A stretch of 64,000 nt of DNA from Asterochloris sp. CNOR1 (taxonomy: Eukaryota > Chlorophyta > Trebouxiophyceae > Trebouxiales > Trebouxiaceae). The stretch is from positions 1,364,001 to 1,428,000 of the forward strand of contig OZ017760.1 in assembly GCA_963969365.1 (NCBI GenBank), given 5' to 3'. Both the position numbers and the translations under genes were made by a program. Of the stretch, positions 23,201 to 47,327 are shown piece by piece (the first letter of the stretch is position 1; every line of letters starts with the position of its first letter). The notes under the pieces are model-generated. The model saw only the letters and a program-made list of their open reading frames with translations. It had not been told where the DNA came from and ran no database searches.

Positions 23201-24580
23201 GCGATGGAGCCGCCTGTGCAGCAGGCCTCTCAGGCTGGACAGGAGCAGCAGCCTTGAGCTGCCGCTCCAGGACCCTCTGCTGGGTAGGGCCTTCTGCGAG
23301 GCAGACTGCCCCTGGCTGAGCTGCAGCAGCCGCCGCTGCACCGGGCGGCCTGCCTCCAGCAGCTGGCTTGGTAGCAGCAGGTGGATTTGCAGGCGCAGGC
23401 GCAGCTGGCTTGGCAGCAAATGGCGCCACTCCTGCTGCACCCGCAGAGCTGGTGGATGCTCTGCCCTCTCCTGAGCTGGCAGGAGCAGCAGCAGCAGCAG
23501 CCTGTGGGGCAGATGGCCCTGCTGCTACAATCTGCCCTGGAGCTGCTGCTGACGCAGGTCCATGGCTGTGCGGCCTGAAGATGGTCGCACCTGGGCGCAG
23601 TGAGGGAGTCTGGTACTGCTGCTGAGGGGCAGCCCCCGCCTCTCCACCCTGCCTTTGGGCAGCTGGGCCTCCTTTGGATGCAGGCCAGCTGGACTGCACC
23701 ACAGGCAGGGTGGGCTGCGGCGCTGCCACCTTTTGCTGCTTGGCAGGCTCTCTGTGCTCCTCAGGGAGCGCCTTGCGCTTGCGTGAATCCTCCCCTGCTG
23801 GCCTGGCCTGCCCTTGCTCTTGCAGCTGAGCGGCCTTGACGGCCGGCTTGACCCCTGTCGCCTTGGCTTGCCCCTGTCTCAGTGTTTCAGGAGCCTTCTC
23901 AACAGGCCCAGGGTGTTGCGCCTGCTGCTGCAGTGCGTTGGGGGCAGCAGCAGGCTGCTGCAGCCTGCCAAAGTCAAACGAGATGTAGTCTGCAGCAGGT
24001 GGCGTGGCGCAAGCAGCCTCCAACTGCAGCAAGGGGGCACAGCCTGCTGAAATAATTGGCCTGACCCCTATAATTATAAGCTGCACCCAGCAGCTGCCTT
24101 CTGTTGCCCTGAGACTGGTGCAAGCCACGACCCTGCTAGCAGAGCTGGTGCAAACATCTTGCACAGGAGTGGACTCAAAGCTGCTGACATGTACAGCAAC
24201 AGCATGCTGTTGCAGAGTTGATAGAACATGAATGACTGTGTTAAGAGGAGTGGCGCATGGCACCTGAAGCACTATGTCCTGGACAGTGCCCCCACTCCCT
24301 GTCCCGCCAACCCCTCCCGCCATCACCTGGGAGGCAGGCAGAGCAGTTCCTTGAGAGCTAATTGACAAGCCTCAGGCATGGCCAGGGCTGGCAAAGGCAC
24401 TACCTGACAGCCATTGTGTGCAATCCAGCGCACCATCCTGCATGTCACCTCAGCACTTGCCTGAGAGCGTCGCTCAATCTCTCCCCTGACAGCAGCCATC
24501 TCTGCCTCAAGGGCCAGCCTGCGCTGCAGCGCAGGGTCATCTGCAGCATCCCCCCCTGCTGACATGCCCAGGAACTCCAT
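17277..24580 (-). CDS. Large low-complexity nuclear-looking protein, unknown function
   Basis: Nine exons keep frame at every joint: 24580-24404, 24023-22314, 22266-22134, 21967-21801, 21367-20113, 19898-19021, 18831-18715, 18444-18231 and 17659-17277, giving 1677 residues. I do not recognise a named family. The first about 60 residues look like a coiled coil (ALEAEMAAVRGEIERRSQ). Residues about 65-590 are Ala/Pro/Gln-rich, with basic patches such as SRKRKAL. More ordered blocks are FARSAIVAELRSFDAVFTTTM, HIGSLLISFGMEASKLLSYRAAAT, LYAININVNTAQAANVAR and RFLLEYTRTQNLTLGFWGQ. A second low-complexity part holds EPQVHRPERAVKRRRYSQ and a possible sumoylation motif IKQE. This suggests a chromatin or transcription protein (inference only). 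The gene is head-to-head with the ArfGAP gene. Confidence 0.8.
18055..18160 (-). repeat. Decayed copy of exon 18231-18444 (3' half)
   Basis: The minus strand reads MVLKAVMAAQHIAALKHSGAV, against MMLEAVTMHQRIVAHQHSGAL in the exon, shifted by about 180 bp into the next intron. The copy later contains stops and has no acceptor in phase. Confidence 0.7.
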
Positions 24581-24962
24581 GCTAGAAGTGTCTGCCGCCT
24601 CAGATCGGCATTGACTGCTGATGCGGGCCTGGCGCTACAGTATGGCTCTGCAGATGGCTTTGGTGAGTTGTGACATTGGAGTTAAGAAGCAAATGAGGAG
24701 TGTCATACTACCAGCTGGACTACTAGTAACATGCAGCTTCAGGTTTCAGGGCCTTTGGGAAGAAGGCGAAATGGCAACATCTGCTCTGCCTCGCTTCTGC
24801 AATGCAAGCTGCAGAGACGTGACCAGGAAGTCAGTAATTCAATCAGCTGTAAAGCAGTGCTGCTGAGAGTGTATCAAAGCCTGGCCCTGCAATTAGAGTG
24901 TCACCCAGCAAATTCCAGGAAGCAAGCATCGCCATCTGAGGCTGCATCAAAGAGCAGGCACA
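24581..24962. promoter_or_regulatory. Shared divergent promoter, 1677-aa gene / ArfGAP gene
   Basis: This 382-bp space separates two opposite start codons. No TATA box or other element is obvious. I infer promoter function only from the arrangement. Confidence 0.45.
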
Positions 24963-36527
<11,565 letters not shown>

Positions 36528-36933
36528 GTTCTGCACAGCGGCCACTGCCATGTCAAAACATGCCCCCTTGTTGAACAGCAATGTTCCCCCTGAGATCAGT
36601 GAAAGGTGGTCTTGCCTTTGCCCGTGTCCCGTGGCGCAATTCTTTTGGGGGCCCAGTGCGGGCACCTTTGAATGTAAGACCCGCATGAGATGGCTCTGTG
36701 CCTGTGTCTTACGCTATAACGCGCTGCATTTGTAAATTTCAGAGGCATACCCCGCAGAGTCCCAATCAACTATGCATCTTGGCAAAATGCAGCGCGCGCA
36801 AAGATAATGGCAGTTAAATTTTTCAGCAGGCAAGGGCTCTTTGTGAGTTCAAGCGTCAAGTCATGATTCAGAGCGTAGCTTGCAACTTGATGTAATATAC
36901 GTTTGCTGGCCTGTCAAACATCTCAGCCCGATC
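36528..36933. other. Convergent intergenic region
   Basis: This 406-bp space lies between two facing stop codons. It has a lower-GC tract around 36780-36905 and no coding signal; it should hold both 3' UTRs. Confidence 0.5.
36731..36735 (+). terminator. TGTAA poly(A) signal candidate of the ArfGAP gene
   Basis: TGTAA occurs 204 bp after the stop codon in the 406-bp convergent intergenic space. The motif is the chlorophyte poly(A) element; use is inferred from position. Confidence 0.45.
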
Positions 36934-39112
36934 CTACATGCTGCTGCCCACAGAGGCTGCCACTAGGTGCATGGCATCAGTGCCATATTTTGCATTCGCC
37001 TCATTGACTGCCTTGCGCACCCGCTCAGAGTTGCTGAGGTTTGTCAGTGTTGATGATCTGCTGCCTGGCACCCTCACCCGCATGTTGGGAGCCTGCAGCA
37101 CAAAACAACATGCCAACATGCATGGTACAAAGGCTGCAGCTCAGCACCTGGCTCTAGCTGCCTTTGGCGTACCCAGGACGTACCCATGTGCAGACAGACG
37201 GTGATTGGCAGCAGACCTTACCTGCTTACACTCGCCCAGACACTCGCAGGGTAGGACCTCAAAAGCCTGGGAATTGGCTGATGCCGCTACCTGCTGCAGC
37301 ACCGCCTGGCTGCCAGCCTTGCAGCAGGCTTTCCCCTGGCACACCAAGATGCGCCCAGGGGCTTGCTGCTGGTGGCTGCCATCTGCAGGCAGCTCAACTG
37401 GTAAGCAGGAGGCTGATAGAAAAGTGCACTTTACGATGTCGGGTCGGGGCCAAAGTTGAAGCTTGTGCACGACATTTGCAGGCTGATCAGCAGTCCTAGG
37501 GAATGAAAGTACATGCCATGCTGTCCAGGCCAAGTGACAGCAGGCAAAGCAGCCTCTAGGACAATCGTGGATCGCATGAGGATGATGCAGGCAGCAGGAC
37601 AAGCAGCAACGGTTGTCACTGCTCACTTGGCTGCTGGACAGCGGCAGCCAGCTTGCTACATGCAAAGGCGAGTGTCCCCAGCACAAACAGTCATGCTGGC
37701 AACGAGCACTCTCACAGCTGCAACACGCAGACACTCACTTGGCTCCTGTGTGGCAGACCCCAGCTCGCTGTGTACGAATGCCACCTCCCCAGCAGTTGTG
37801 GGGATGACCATGCTGGTGAGCTGCTCCTCATAGCCGGGCTCCAGCAGTCTGCGCCGCTCCTGGGCTTTTGTAAGCGCCTTGGCCTCCACCTTGGCCGCCT
37901 TGGCCTCTGCCTTCGCAGCAGCTTTGGCCTGCAGAACAACCAGTTTCCTGAAAGCTTTGGTCTCTCTTGTGGCTGCTCTGGCCTCTGCCTTTGCAGCAGC
38001 TCTGACATACACCACATTCAGCAGGCACCAGTGGAAGGCACTGCCTTCTGCATAGGGCTGTTTTGCAGATGCTGCCCCCCTCTCATGCACAATGCCTTCA
38101 AACCCGGGTCGCAACTCATGCAGCAGCTCTGCAATGTTGCCCATGATGGCTGTAGACCTGTCAGGGTGAAAAGCGCACTGGGGTAACACTTGGGGCACAT
38201 GCAATTGCAATGAGCAAGCCGCACATCATCGGATGGTCAAGGCTGCAGCATGCACCATGCCTGCCTGCATTAGGGCAGACGGCATGGAACAGAATGCGTG
38301 TAAATTCACTCCTAGGATCTTGGACGGCGGGACGTCCAGCGCAAGTGTCCGACACGCCCACCTGCTTGCGAGCCTGTTTCTCCTCCTTCCGCCTCTGCTT
38401 CTCTGCTTCGTCCTCTGACTCACTGCTGGAGCTGCTACCTGGCAGAGCGCCAGTAAAGTCCTGCATTCATCACGGGGCCCTGTGTTGCCTGTGAATGCAG
38501 GCATGCATAAAATGCTGTGTGGCTACACTGCATCGCACAGCTCTCACAGAAGCCTGCCCCACTCACCTGCATGATCTCATTTGTTACATTGAGCTCCTGC
38601 ACTACCCGTGACAGTGGTTGTGGACCAGCGCCCTGCTCCTGCTCTGAGCTGAGGGCGTCCTGGAGATCTTGGAGCCTTGAGTGTTGCTGTTGAAGCTTGT
38701 CTTGTGCAGGGGCACCTGCTCGACACCTGGCCTGCTGTGCATGCACGTGCCTGGCTGATGTTGCCTGTGTCGAATGGGTGTATAAGGGCATCTGGCGCAG
38801 CATTGTATTCATGGTGCAGCTGCTTGTGTGAGCGAGGGCATTGAACCCTGGACTCTCAAGCAAACCGCTGGCATCTTGCAAGCAACACTCCCGAACATAG
38901 CAGCCTGAACAGGTGGGCTGCAGCAGATGCTCTGCGGCTATCATGTTCTGCCAGCAAGTATTTACTTGCTGCGACAGCAATTCAATGGCTGCTGTCCGGG
39001 CAGACGCATCCTTAGGCTGTTCGGCTACTACTCGTGGCCATCGCAATATGTGGATCGAGCACTCACATGTGAAGTCCTCTCTCCCCCAGCAATCTGAGCC
39101 ATGGCACATCAT
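36934..39112 (-). CDS. Protein with C-terminal thioredoxin-like [2Fe-2S] ferredoxin domain
   Basis: Exons that join in frame: 38987 or further upstream to 38966, 38731-38567, 38460-38362, 37928-37739, 37382-37222 and 37092-36934. The 5' end is uncertain; the open frame of the first exon reaches an ATG at 39112. The middle is a charged coiled coil (EDEAEKQRRKEEKQARKQ, then KAAAKAEAKAAKVEAK). The C-terminal domain reads GRILVCQGKACCKAG...FEVLPCECLGECKQAPNMRV. Its four spaced cysteines and MRV turn are typical of thioredoxin-fold [2Fe-2S] proteins such as the NuoE C-terminal domain and plant ferredoxin-like proteins. An electron-transfer or Fe-S role is inferred; partners are unknown. It is head-to-head with the phosphodiesterase gene. 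Confidence 0.8.
37940..38015 (-). repeat. Decayed copy of the 5' end of exon 37739-37928
   Basis: The intron upstream of the exon encodes RAAAKAEARAATRETKAFRK, against AKAAAKAEAKAAKVEAKALTK at the exon start. The spacing is about 74 bp, with the CTGCAG acceptor region lying between the two copies. Confidence 0.8.
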
Positions 39113-39236
39113 GCTTTGCAGGCCACTAGTAGATAGAGAGCGTGGTGAGGCGTTCCAAGATGAGGTGGGCCTGCAGTCAATGCCACATTAGTCGCCCCGC
39201 CTGCAGGCTGCCCCACTGTGTCTCATCTGCCTGCCA
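39113..39236. promoter_or_regulatory. Possible shared divergent promoter, [2Fe-2S] gene / phosphodiesterase gene
   Basis: About 124 bp separate the two candidate start codons. Both 5' ends are uncertain, so the true spacer may be larger. Confidence 0.3.
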
Positions 39237-42200
39237 ATGGGGCATGGCCAGCCTCATGTCGTTGCGCGTCTGACGTGCACCAGATCTGATGTGCACCTGC
39301 CAGATCATGCTGCCTGCAGGGTCGCTGCATTTGCCAGCGCACTGGCGCTGCTACTGGCAGTGGCCAATGGTCAGGCTGAGGCTCCAGCAGCCGCTCCTGA
39401 GACATCTGCGGCAGCAGGTGAGGCTGCCCAACCTGCTCAAGGCAACCGCCAGCTGCCTTAGTTCAGAGAATGCATAGGGTGCAAGCACTGATGCATGCAG
39501 TCCCTTGGACCCAAAGGCCTGCTTCTCAGTGAGCGTGCATCAGCCCACCACCTACAACGAGCCCATTCTGGCAGGCCAGGGAGCTTTGTGTCTAAGCAGC
39601 TGTTGCCTGGGTCCTCATGTGCAGTGCCTTCACATCAGTTCGGCATCATGAGTTCAATTAGATGCTCAGCAGGTCATTTTCAAGCATCTGTTGCCCACCC
39701 ACTAGGCCATCAGATCTGCACAGCCATCCTTTGGGCTGCAGTCCCACCTCTGCTGTGGTGACTGTTGCCCACCTCAGGAGGGGTTTTGCTGCCAGCCAGA
39801 CCTGTTGCGACCCCTGTCGGCCAGAGTGGGCGCCCTGGAGCCCCCACCTCATGTCTGAAGGACAGCTGGCAGCAGGCCAAGCCCTGCTGCACATGCCACA
39901 GCCCCAGATGTGTTGGCTGCACAGCCGGGCTCCCCGGCAGGACCTCAAGGCACGCTCAAGGCTGTGCATGCATTGCAGGCGCTCAAGCTGGAGTCGCAGC
40001 CCCGGCCGCCAGCCCTGTCGCAGCTGCCCCAGCAGAGCAGCCAGCAGCTACCACCACCGGCCAAGTTGTGGGGATCTCGCCTGCGTCCACGGCCCCCTCT
40101 GCCTTTGGGGGCACGCCTGCAGCCACCCCCAAGGTCCGCAATGTGCTGCTCATCAGGTGAGTTCCGAGTGTGGCTCCTGCCTGCCACTTATGGAGTGTTT
40201 CAGGGGAAATGCACCACTGCAGCTTTTTGATTGCGTCGCTGTTTCAGTAACAAACCAATGCAGTGACACAGCTAGCAGCTCACACATCTCACACCCAAAC
40301 AATATACTGCACATGACCCAGTCCCCCAGCTGCGTCTCTGGAGCAAGGAGCCATACCGTGCTGCACGTCAAGGCCTATGAGACTCCCTACACAGTGTGTC
40401 TGGCTCGCCCGGCGTTCCAGTTGAGCAGCCAGACTCTGAGATGGGTAGCAGCGGCCCAGATCTGCAGTGTATGGCTGTGACCATGCAGCGTGGATGGCCT
40501 GCACAGCCAGGACCTGAGCAATTTCATCGCCCAGAACCCCACTTCCACACTGGCCTCCCTGGCACAGAGCGGCGTCATCTACCCCAACGCCTACCTGCCA
40601 GGTCTGCAGCTTCAGTCGCTCATGCTAGCAGACTGACAGATGGGGTTGCTGCCCTCTGCAGCTTGGCCAAAGTGTGGCCGGGACGCGCATGTGTAGTGCA
40701 CAAAGGGAGCTGAACAGAACCACAGCTCTGCACACTCCTGGCCAAGCCTCTGCTTTACATGCCTATGCTGCTATGTTGGCAGGGCTGTACAATGCAACTC
40801 AGCGCCATGGTGTGACAAGCTCAATGCTTATTCGACCTGTTGCTTGCAGGTCCTTCAGACTCCTTTCCAGGCATTGTTGCCCTCACCACAGGTGGGGGCC
40901 CACCTGTCTGCTGCCAAGCTGTGCCTTTCAGGTCGCTGGTCAAGCTGTTTTGCTGGAAGAGGTTTTGCCCTGATTTGAGCCACTGTGTTTGCAGGGACCA
41001 ACGCCACAGTGTCTGGAGTTTACTGTGAGCTGCTGCACCCGCTGGTTGACGCTGGGTGGCTTCGATGCCTACAGTATTGTCCCGTGATGTGTTTGTGCAC
41101 TTGAAGCAACACTGCAATTGCCACCTGGGCATGGACTCACAATCACGCCTGTCCATTCAGATGATGACAGCTATGACAGGACACTGTACCCACCCGGTTC
41201 ATGCGCTCAGCTCCGCACAGGTGATTTCTGCCGGGGCATTTTGGCACAGTTGTTGTGGGCTTTAATGGCTGTTGTGCTGCCCAGCACAAGCTGATCAACC
41301 ACTGGCTGAGCGTTGAAGAATCGGGCTCACGTCCTGTGCATACCCTTGTGCATGCACTGTCTGCAGCGCAAAGCTGAAGTAGGCTTTGTGATGAACGGGG
41401 CCATAGTGCAGCAAACAGCAGTGTTGAGACATCCTGACCGCAGCGCTGCCCCTGCCATCACCCCACTGTCCAGCATGCTCAGCATGTTTGAGGCTGACTT
41501 CTATGTGCTGCAGGCAACCCAGAGGGCCCAGTAGGCACAGAGACAGCTTACACAGAGGCCATGGACTACAACCTGTACTCAATTGCAGGTTGGTCATTGC
41601 GACAGCAACACTGCACACGTCACCTTGGCAGTAATGGAGGCCCTGAACAAGGACACTGCTGCCTAGCACGCTGTGCAGGCACCTGAGCTGCACAGCTAAG
41701 GGTTCAGTTGTACTGATACTGCTTCTTTTGACGCCTACAGGACTTAATGGCACTGGAGTTTTCAATGGCCCCAGCACCAACGTGAGACCTGACTGCTCAG
41801 CCAAGTGTGGTTGACCCATCTCTTTGTGTTGCCTGCCTGCATGGTTGATAGACTCATCAGTAGCCTTTACTTATTCATACGGTTCTCTGGCAGCCCATAC
41901 CCGGCTACCTAGCGGCCCATCCCTGCAATGAAGGGGCCTCCCCCTCCCCACAGCCATAAGCCGGGTCTAGGCTGGGCCTCATCCATGCTGCTGCATGCTG
42001 CAGGTAACCACTTTGCAGTCAAACTACCCCTCTGGAGGGTTCAATGGCTCAGCATTGAATGAGTCTTCCATGCCCGTGGACTTCTTTTGCAACCCGGTGC
42101 ACCCTTACACATTCAACAAGGCTGAGTCCATCTTCCAGGTCAGCACAGAGCACAAGTTGCCCTGATGCCACATTTCCTCTCCATTTTGTTCTTGCAAGTA

Positions 42201-45200
42201 CATGGCATATTCCCCAGATTACACACAGATCTGGTCTATGACTGCAGGTTGCCTCGTCAGCAGGGATGACCACTGCCTGGGTGGACAAAACACCTGTCTA
42301 CGAGGCAAGCTTGTGACCCTCTCCCGTCATGGCAGAGCCCAAAGCATGCGTGAAGCTGTTGGTGTGCTGCAGCATCCTGCTGCACCTCCTCTCAACCTGG
42401 CGTAGCTTGCTGGGTTGCTGCTTACACAGGTCGTGCCTTCCTGAATGCAGATTGTCCAAGGCAGCCAGGGGAAAGGTAAGCTACAGTCTACATACTCAAG
42501 AAGGCCAACCTAGCTGGGAAGCACGCGACTTGTCTGAGCCCCCAATTTGTCGCTGGCTGAATGCCAATTTGCTGGGGCTTAGCAGTTTTGCTTTGTTTGC
42601 TGATCTCCATGGCCACTCAGTCCCTGTGCTTTCCTTCAGGCGTGACTGATCTGTACACCCCTGAGATTGCCTGCCTCTGCGGTGAGCAGCATGTTGATGC
42701 CTTGCTGTCAGGCTGCACAGCCAGAACTGCTGTGTCTAGGGCGGGTGTGCTGCTGATGCCAACAGCATCAGGAGGCTCTGGGCTGTGCCGCCTCACAGAG
42801 GTCCAGGCGCCGCTCCTTAAGTGGGCCTTGTTCCTTTCTTGTTGCCATCGCAGTCTCAGGATCTGCCTGGCGCCGGTCGCCGTGCTAGCTACACCTGCCT
42901 CAGCCTGCATTACTTACATCAAGAACCTCAAACATCAGGCAACACCTCTGCTCATTGCGTTCTGCCCCCTGCAGGCAACCCCCAAGTGCAGGGCGCCCCT
43001 GACACCTCCATTGTAGACGGCTCTGGCATCGACCTGGCCAAGAACGTGACTGCTGTGCAGCAGTATGACCAGACCCATGTTGACGCGGTGAGCAGGCTGT
43101 GCAAACCTACTGTGCGCAGGCACAGAGCTCATGGCAGGCATGCTGTGTACCAGCATCAAGGCTGGTAGCGAGCACACAACCAGGCCGGGGCAGTCGGCTG
43201 CACGCATGCTGTGCACCAGCTGCATGCTTAGGCCACACGCTGTGCGGTGACCCAGCCAAGAGGCCACTTGCCAGCTGAAGCTGAGGTTGCTCGACCTGGC
43301 TGCTCAAGTGCTGCCACAATCGTACGGCCCCATGGTGCCTGCAGTCCCCGGCTGCCTTTCTGCGCTTGTGCAGCCCTGGACCAATACGCACTTGTTGCCT
43401 GGCTGCTCGAGCAGCTCATGCAGACATCTCAGCTGCTGCAAACATTGCACAGGCTTTTCAAGCAGCACCACTGGCAGATAACACAACGACAGCCATGAAG
43501 TGGAAGGCCACACTGCCTGCAGATGTAGTTGCAGCTGCCTGGGTTTACACTCACTCTGAGCCTGACTTGCAGGTCCTGAACCAGATCAATGGCACGCGCA
43601 GCAATGGGATAGGTTCCCTGCCCTCAGTGCCCCGGTTGTTTGGCCTAGACTTCCAGGCGGTCAGCGTGGGCCAAAAGTATGCTGGTGAGCTGCGCCTGGG
43701 CTGGGATTTCTTACTTTGTTCCTGCAGGAGGCATAGTTGAAGTGAAAAGGGTATACAAGCTTGTGAAAAGCAATTGTACAAGTCAGTGCAAAGCACGTGC
43801 GCACTTGCTTGGCAACTGCGCGCCATGCCCTGCACAGCCCCTGACCCCTGTGGTGTGGTCTATTTGGGAACAGGCAGAGGGTGGCGTACTGGCTGTCAGG
43901 TTGCACATGGTGCCCTGCCTGGCTCTGCAATGGCAAGTATATACATGCATCTGGCAGGTGCAGCCAGATTGTGCTGGCAACGTGCCTGTGAAATGCTACC
44001 TTGCCATCTTGGATAGGCCCAGGGTTGCACATTCCCACACGCAACTGCAGGCACAAGCCTGACAGGAGCCAGGGCTGTGCCAGGGATGTGTACCATGTGG
44101 TGCCTCATGTCGACAGCTTTGCTTCTGCCAGAGGGCTGTGTGGGTGCCGCATCGCTCAGCCTGAAGTGCACGCTGCTCAGATTGCCCAGCGAATGTCACT
44201 CTGTACAACAAAAGGCACCCCCGCCTGCACAACAGCCACACCCAAGATTCACAGTTGCCTCCTGCGTGCAGGTTACACAAATGCCAGCGGCGGCTTCAGC
44301 TCTGGCCTGCTGACCACCCTCAACTATGTGGACAGGAGCATTGGGACCATCTACCAGGCCCTGATCAATCGCGGCCTCACCCCCAGCACGGCCATCATCA
44401 TCACAGCAAAGCATGGCCAGCAGGTGACCAGCTTTGGCAGGATGAGGCATGCCTTGCTTCCCCATCATTACTGCCTGATGCTGCCTGGCAATCAGCACCA
44501 ACCTGGTGCTGCCTGGCGCCCAGCTGCGACATCAGCGCCACCCATGACAGCAGGCAGACTGCTCTGCTTTAGAATATCACGTGCCGGAGCGGTGTGATTT
44601 TTACCAGGCTGTAAGCAGGTGGTGACCTGCTGCTAGTCCACGCACAGCTTGTGGGGTGGCTGCTGCTGATGCCACCTGTGCCTGGCTGGCAACCCTCCAG
44701 TCTGCCCAGCCCTGTGCTCTCTGTGGTTGCCTTCCTGCCTAGTTTTCACTTAACTCTGGAAATTGCAATGATCGGAGAGGTCTGGCATGCCTGAGAGAGC
44801 GCTGTGTGTGCCCTGCAGCCGATCTTCCCCAATGCCACCCTGGTCTCCCCCACACCGCTGGCAGCCGCCCTGGCCAGCGCCCACATCTCAGTTGCCCAGT
44901 TCACAACCGATGACATCGGCCTCATCTGGCTGAACCAGCAGAACCAGACCACAGCTGCCATCAACCTGCTGCGCAGCCTGGCTGCTAACACGAGCTACGG
45001 CATCCAGGCTGCAAACACAGCCGGCTACTACGGTGATCACCCTGTCAGACATTGTGAAGTGTAGCTGCCGAGTGTCTTTTAAGGAAGAAGCTGTGCTGTG
45101 CAGTTCTGAAGATGCTGCCTGAGAGCCACAGCATGTGGTGGCCCTCTGCCCAGCATCAGCATGTTGTCTAGGAAGAACATTGTCATAGCCCTGTACAGAC

Positions 45201-46027
45201 GCTATGCCACGGTCCTGCTCTCATCTGCCTGTTGCCCATGTGCATTCTTGCACAGAGCAAGATCCAACATGGATGGCTGCACGCCTGACACTGTCCTTGT
45301 GCACCCTGATGTCAGCGGTCTCCATGCAACATCCCGTATTCCCTGCAGGGCTCAACTCCAATGTGGCTGGCCGCACACCTGACATTGTTATTGTTCCCCT
45401 CCCGGGCGTCGTGTACGCCAGTCCCCAAGCCAAGGTATCTGAGCACGGAGGCCTCATGAAGGTAGGGTCTGCTTTCTGGCAGGCAGGTCACTTCTTCATT
45501 GGCCTTTGCAAGCAAGCGTTTGGCAGCCGATGTCAGTCATACACATGTTGCTCACAGCGGGCCCTGCTGGTGGCGTAGTCCCCTCTTATGCTGTTATCTT
45601 GCTTGTGGCACCCTCAGTCTGCTCACCCGTCTCTGGTCTCTGCCTGCAGCCGGACCTCAATGTTGCTCTGGCTGTGGTGCTGCCCCCTGGCTCCTCAGCA
45701 GCCGGCACCACTGTCAATGACACTGTGAACGTGCAGCAGGTGGCTGCCACTGCTCTGTCCCTGCTGGGGCTGCCCCTCTCCGGCCTGACTGCTGGAGCAG
45801 CCAACCCTCTGCCTGGGCTGGGGACCAGTCCAGCGTCTGCGGCTGCCCCCACTGCTGCCACTCTGCCCCTTGCCTCATCCACGGCATCCGGCGCAGCAGC
45901 TGCAGCAGCCCTGGCCCCTGCAGCCCCCGCTGCGGTGAGCTCAGCAGGAGCGGTGGTCGCCCCTGCCGGTGCCAATCAGGCCAATGCTGCCACCCCAGCT
46001 CAGCCTAAGCCAGAGGCTGCAGGATGA
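39237..46027 (+). CDS. Secreted alkaline-phosphatase-superfamily phosphodiesterase/nucleotide pyrophosphatase
   Basis: Eighteen exons join in frame (678 aa with this start): 39237-39417, 39979-40156, 40489-40601, 40850-40891, 40995-41024, 41161-41196, 41514-41588, 41741-41781, 42004-42138, 42248-42304, 42451-42475, 42640-42681, 42975-43087, 43573-43684, 44272-44423, 44819-45032, 45349-45461 and 45650-46027. A hydrophobic stretch (VAAFASALALLLAVANGQA) looks like a signal peptide, but the 28 residues before it suggest that the true start may lie in an unseen exon. Family motifs appear in order: NVLLISVDGLHSQDL (metal Asp), GPSDSFPGIVALTTG (nucleophile region), YDDSYDRTLYPP, NYVDRSIGTIYQAL, IITAKHGQ and SEHGG (metal His residues). 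It probably hydrolyses extracellular phosphoesters. The C-terminus is an Ala/Pro/Ser-rich tail. The intron after 42304 is GC-AG. Confidence 0.9.
45262..45312 (+). repeat. Copy of part of exon 45349-45461
   Basis: The intron reads AACATGGATGGCTGCACGCC then TGACACTGTCCTTGTGCACC, against AATGTGGCTGGCCGCACACC then TGACATTGTTATTGTTCCCC in the exon, displaced by about 92 bp. Confidence 0.7.
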
Positions 46028-47327
46028 TACCATCCCCAGCTATCTCCTTCCTATGTTTGCTGAACGTTGTGCGCATGGTCATGCTGATTGGCATGCATGC
46101 GATGTCATGATCGAAAGTAAAAGTTGCTTGCAAGTACACAGAGAGGTTTCAGTCCTCATTGTCAAGGTCGACAACTCTCAACACCATTCCTGTCGTCTCG
46201 CACCGCAGCCAAAGAGGCCTTATTGTCTGTACCCTGCTGTGCTTGCCATAGGTTTGCTGCTTGTGCACAATACGTCCTCTGTGACTCTGCATATGTCTCG
46301 CGGCCTGCTCGTAGTATCGAGCATCAAGTGACCCTCCCGTGCAGCCATGAAGTTCTCTCAAGGCAGCAGTCATGCTCTCCTCAAGTGCTGAGCCACCAGT
46401 GGGCATGAGGCACAGAGGGTGACCTGCCATGCTCACACAGGGCTGCAGGCATACACAGGCATACACATCTCATGCTGATGGTCACTTTTTGTACATGGTT
46501 GTGATGGCTCAGAGGCAACATCCCCACTGCAGTCGTGTTGCATTCCATGATGAGGGAAAGTGTGCAAAAATTGCATGATGGGCAACAGCTGTGGCAGGCA
46601 GAATAGCTACCGTCACAAGCCAACTGGGACGCCCCCGGAGGAACCACGGTCACACATCTCAAGAGCAATCCTCTGCTCATGTAGGGAGCACCATACAGCA
46701 ACGTCTGGCCATGAAGCCTATCTGCCATGTGTATGTCTGCAGTGCTCTGCGAGAGTGTCCATGGCAGCCACCTGCCCGGCCTGCAGCTTGCTATCCAGTG
46801 GCGCTGTGGTCATTGTTTGAGCAGCTGGCATTCAGGTTCCATGCTGCGCAAGCCAGGTGTGACGTCCCTGTGCCACTCTCCTGACCCACATGCTTGCCAG
46901 CATCTGACAGGCCATATGAGATCACGCTGCAAAAAGGCGGCAGCCTAGATCACCATCGCAGAGTATGAGCAGCTGTGCCTCATGAGGCCGTGCTCATTGC
47001 CAGCCTTGGCAGATCACACGGCAGGTCAAGCTCATGGTCAATGCTCGCCACAACATGGCATCTGCTCATCGTGGGCGCTCACGCAGGATCCCCTCTGAGG
47101 CTGAGAGGAGCGTGGGGGAGCGACACTTGGAAGTCGGTATGCCTCATTAGCCTTGCCAAACATTGCTGAACACTGGCTGCTACATGACTGAGTCCAAAGC
47201 CTTGACGCAGTACACACCACGCAAGAGGAGGTGGCACATAGGGGATCTGTGCTGGTAAGTGCAGGCATTGCAAGGGCGCTCTCCACGAACCGCTGGCTGT
47301 GCAAGGCTTTCCGTGCCATTCCTTCAG
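46028..47327. other. Intergenic or 5' region of the ALADIN gene, unresolved
   Basis: No gene can be assembled. The phosphodiesterase 3' UTR and the 5' exons of the ALADIN gene (about the first 30-40 residues are missing from my model) should lie here. Short minus-strand frames near 46150-46470 have no domain. Confidence 0.4.

Noticed and set aside
39662-40480. 272-codon open frame on the plus strand
   Set aside because: It covers phosphodiesterase introns and reads exon 39979-40156 in the wrong frame; no domain.
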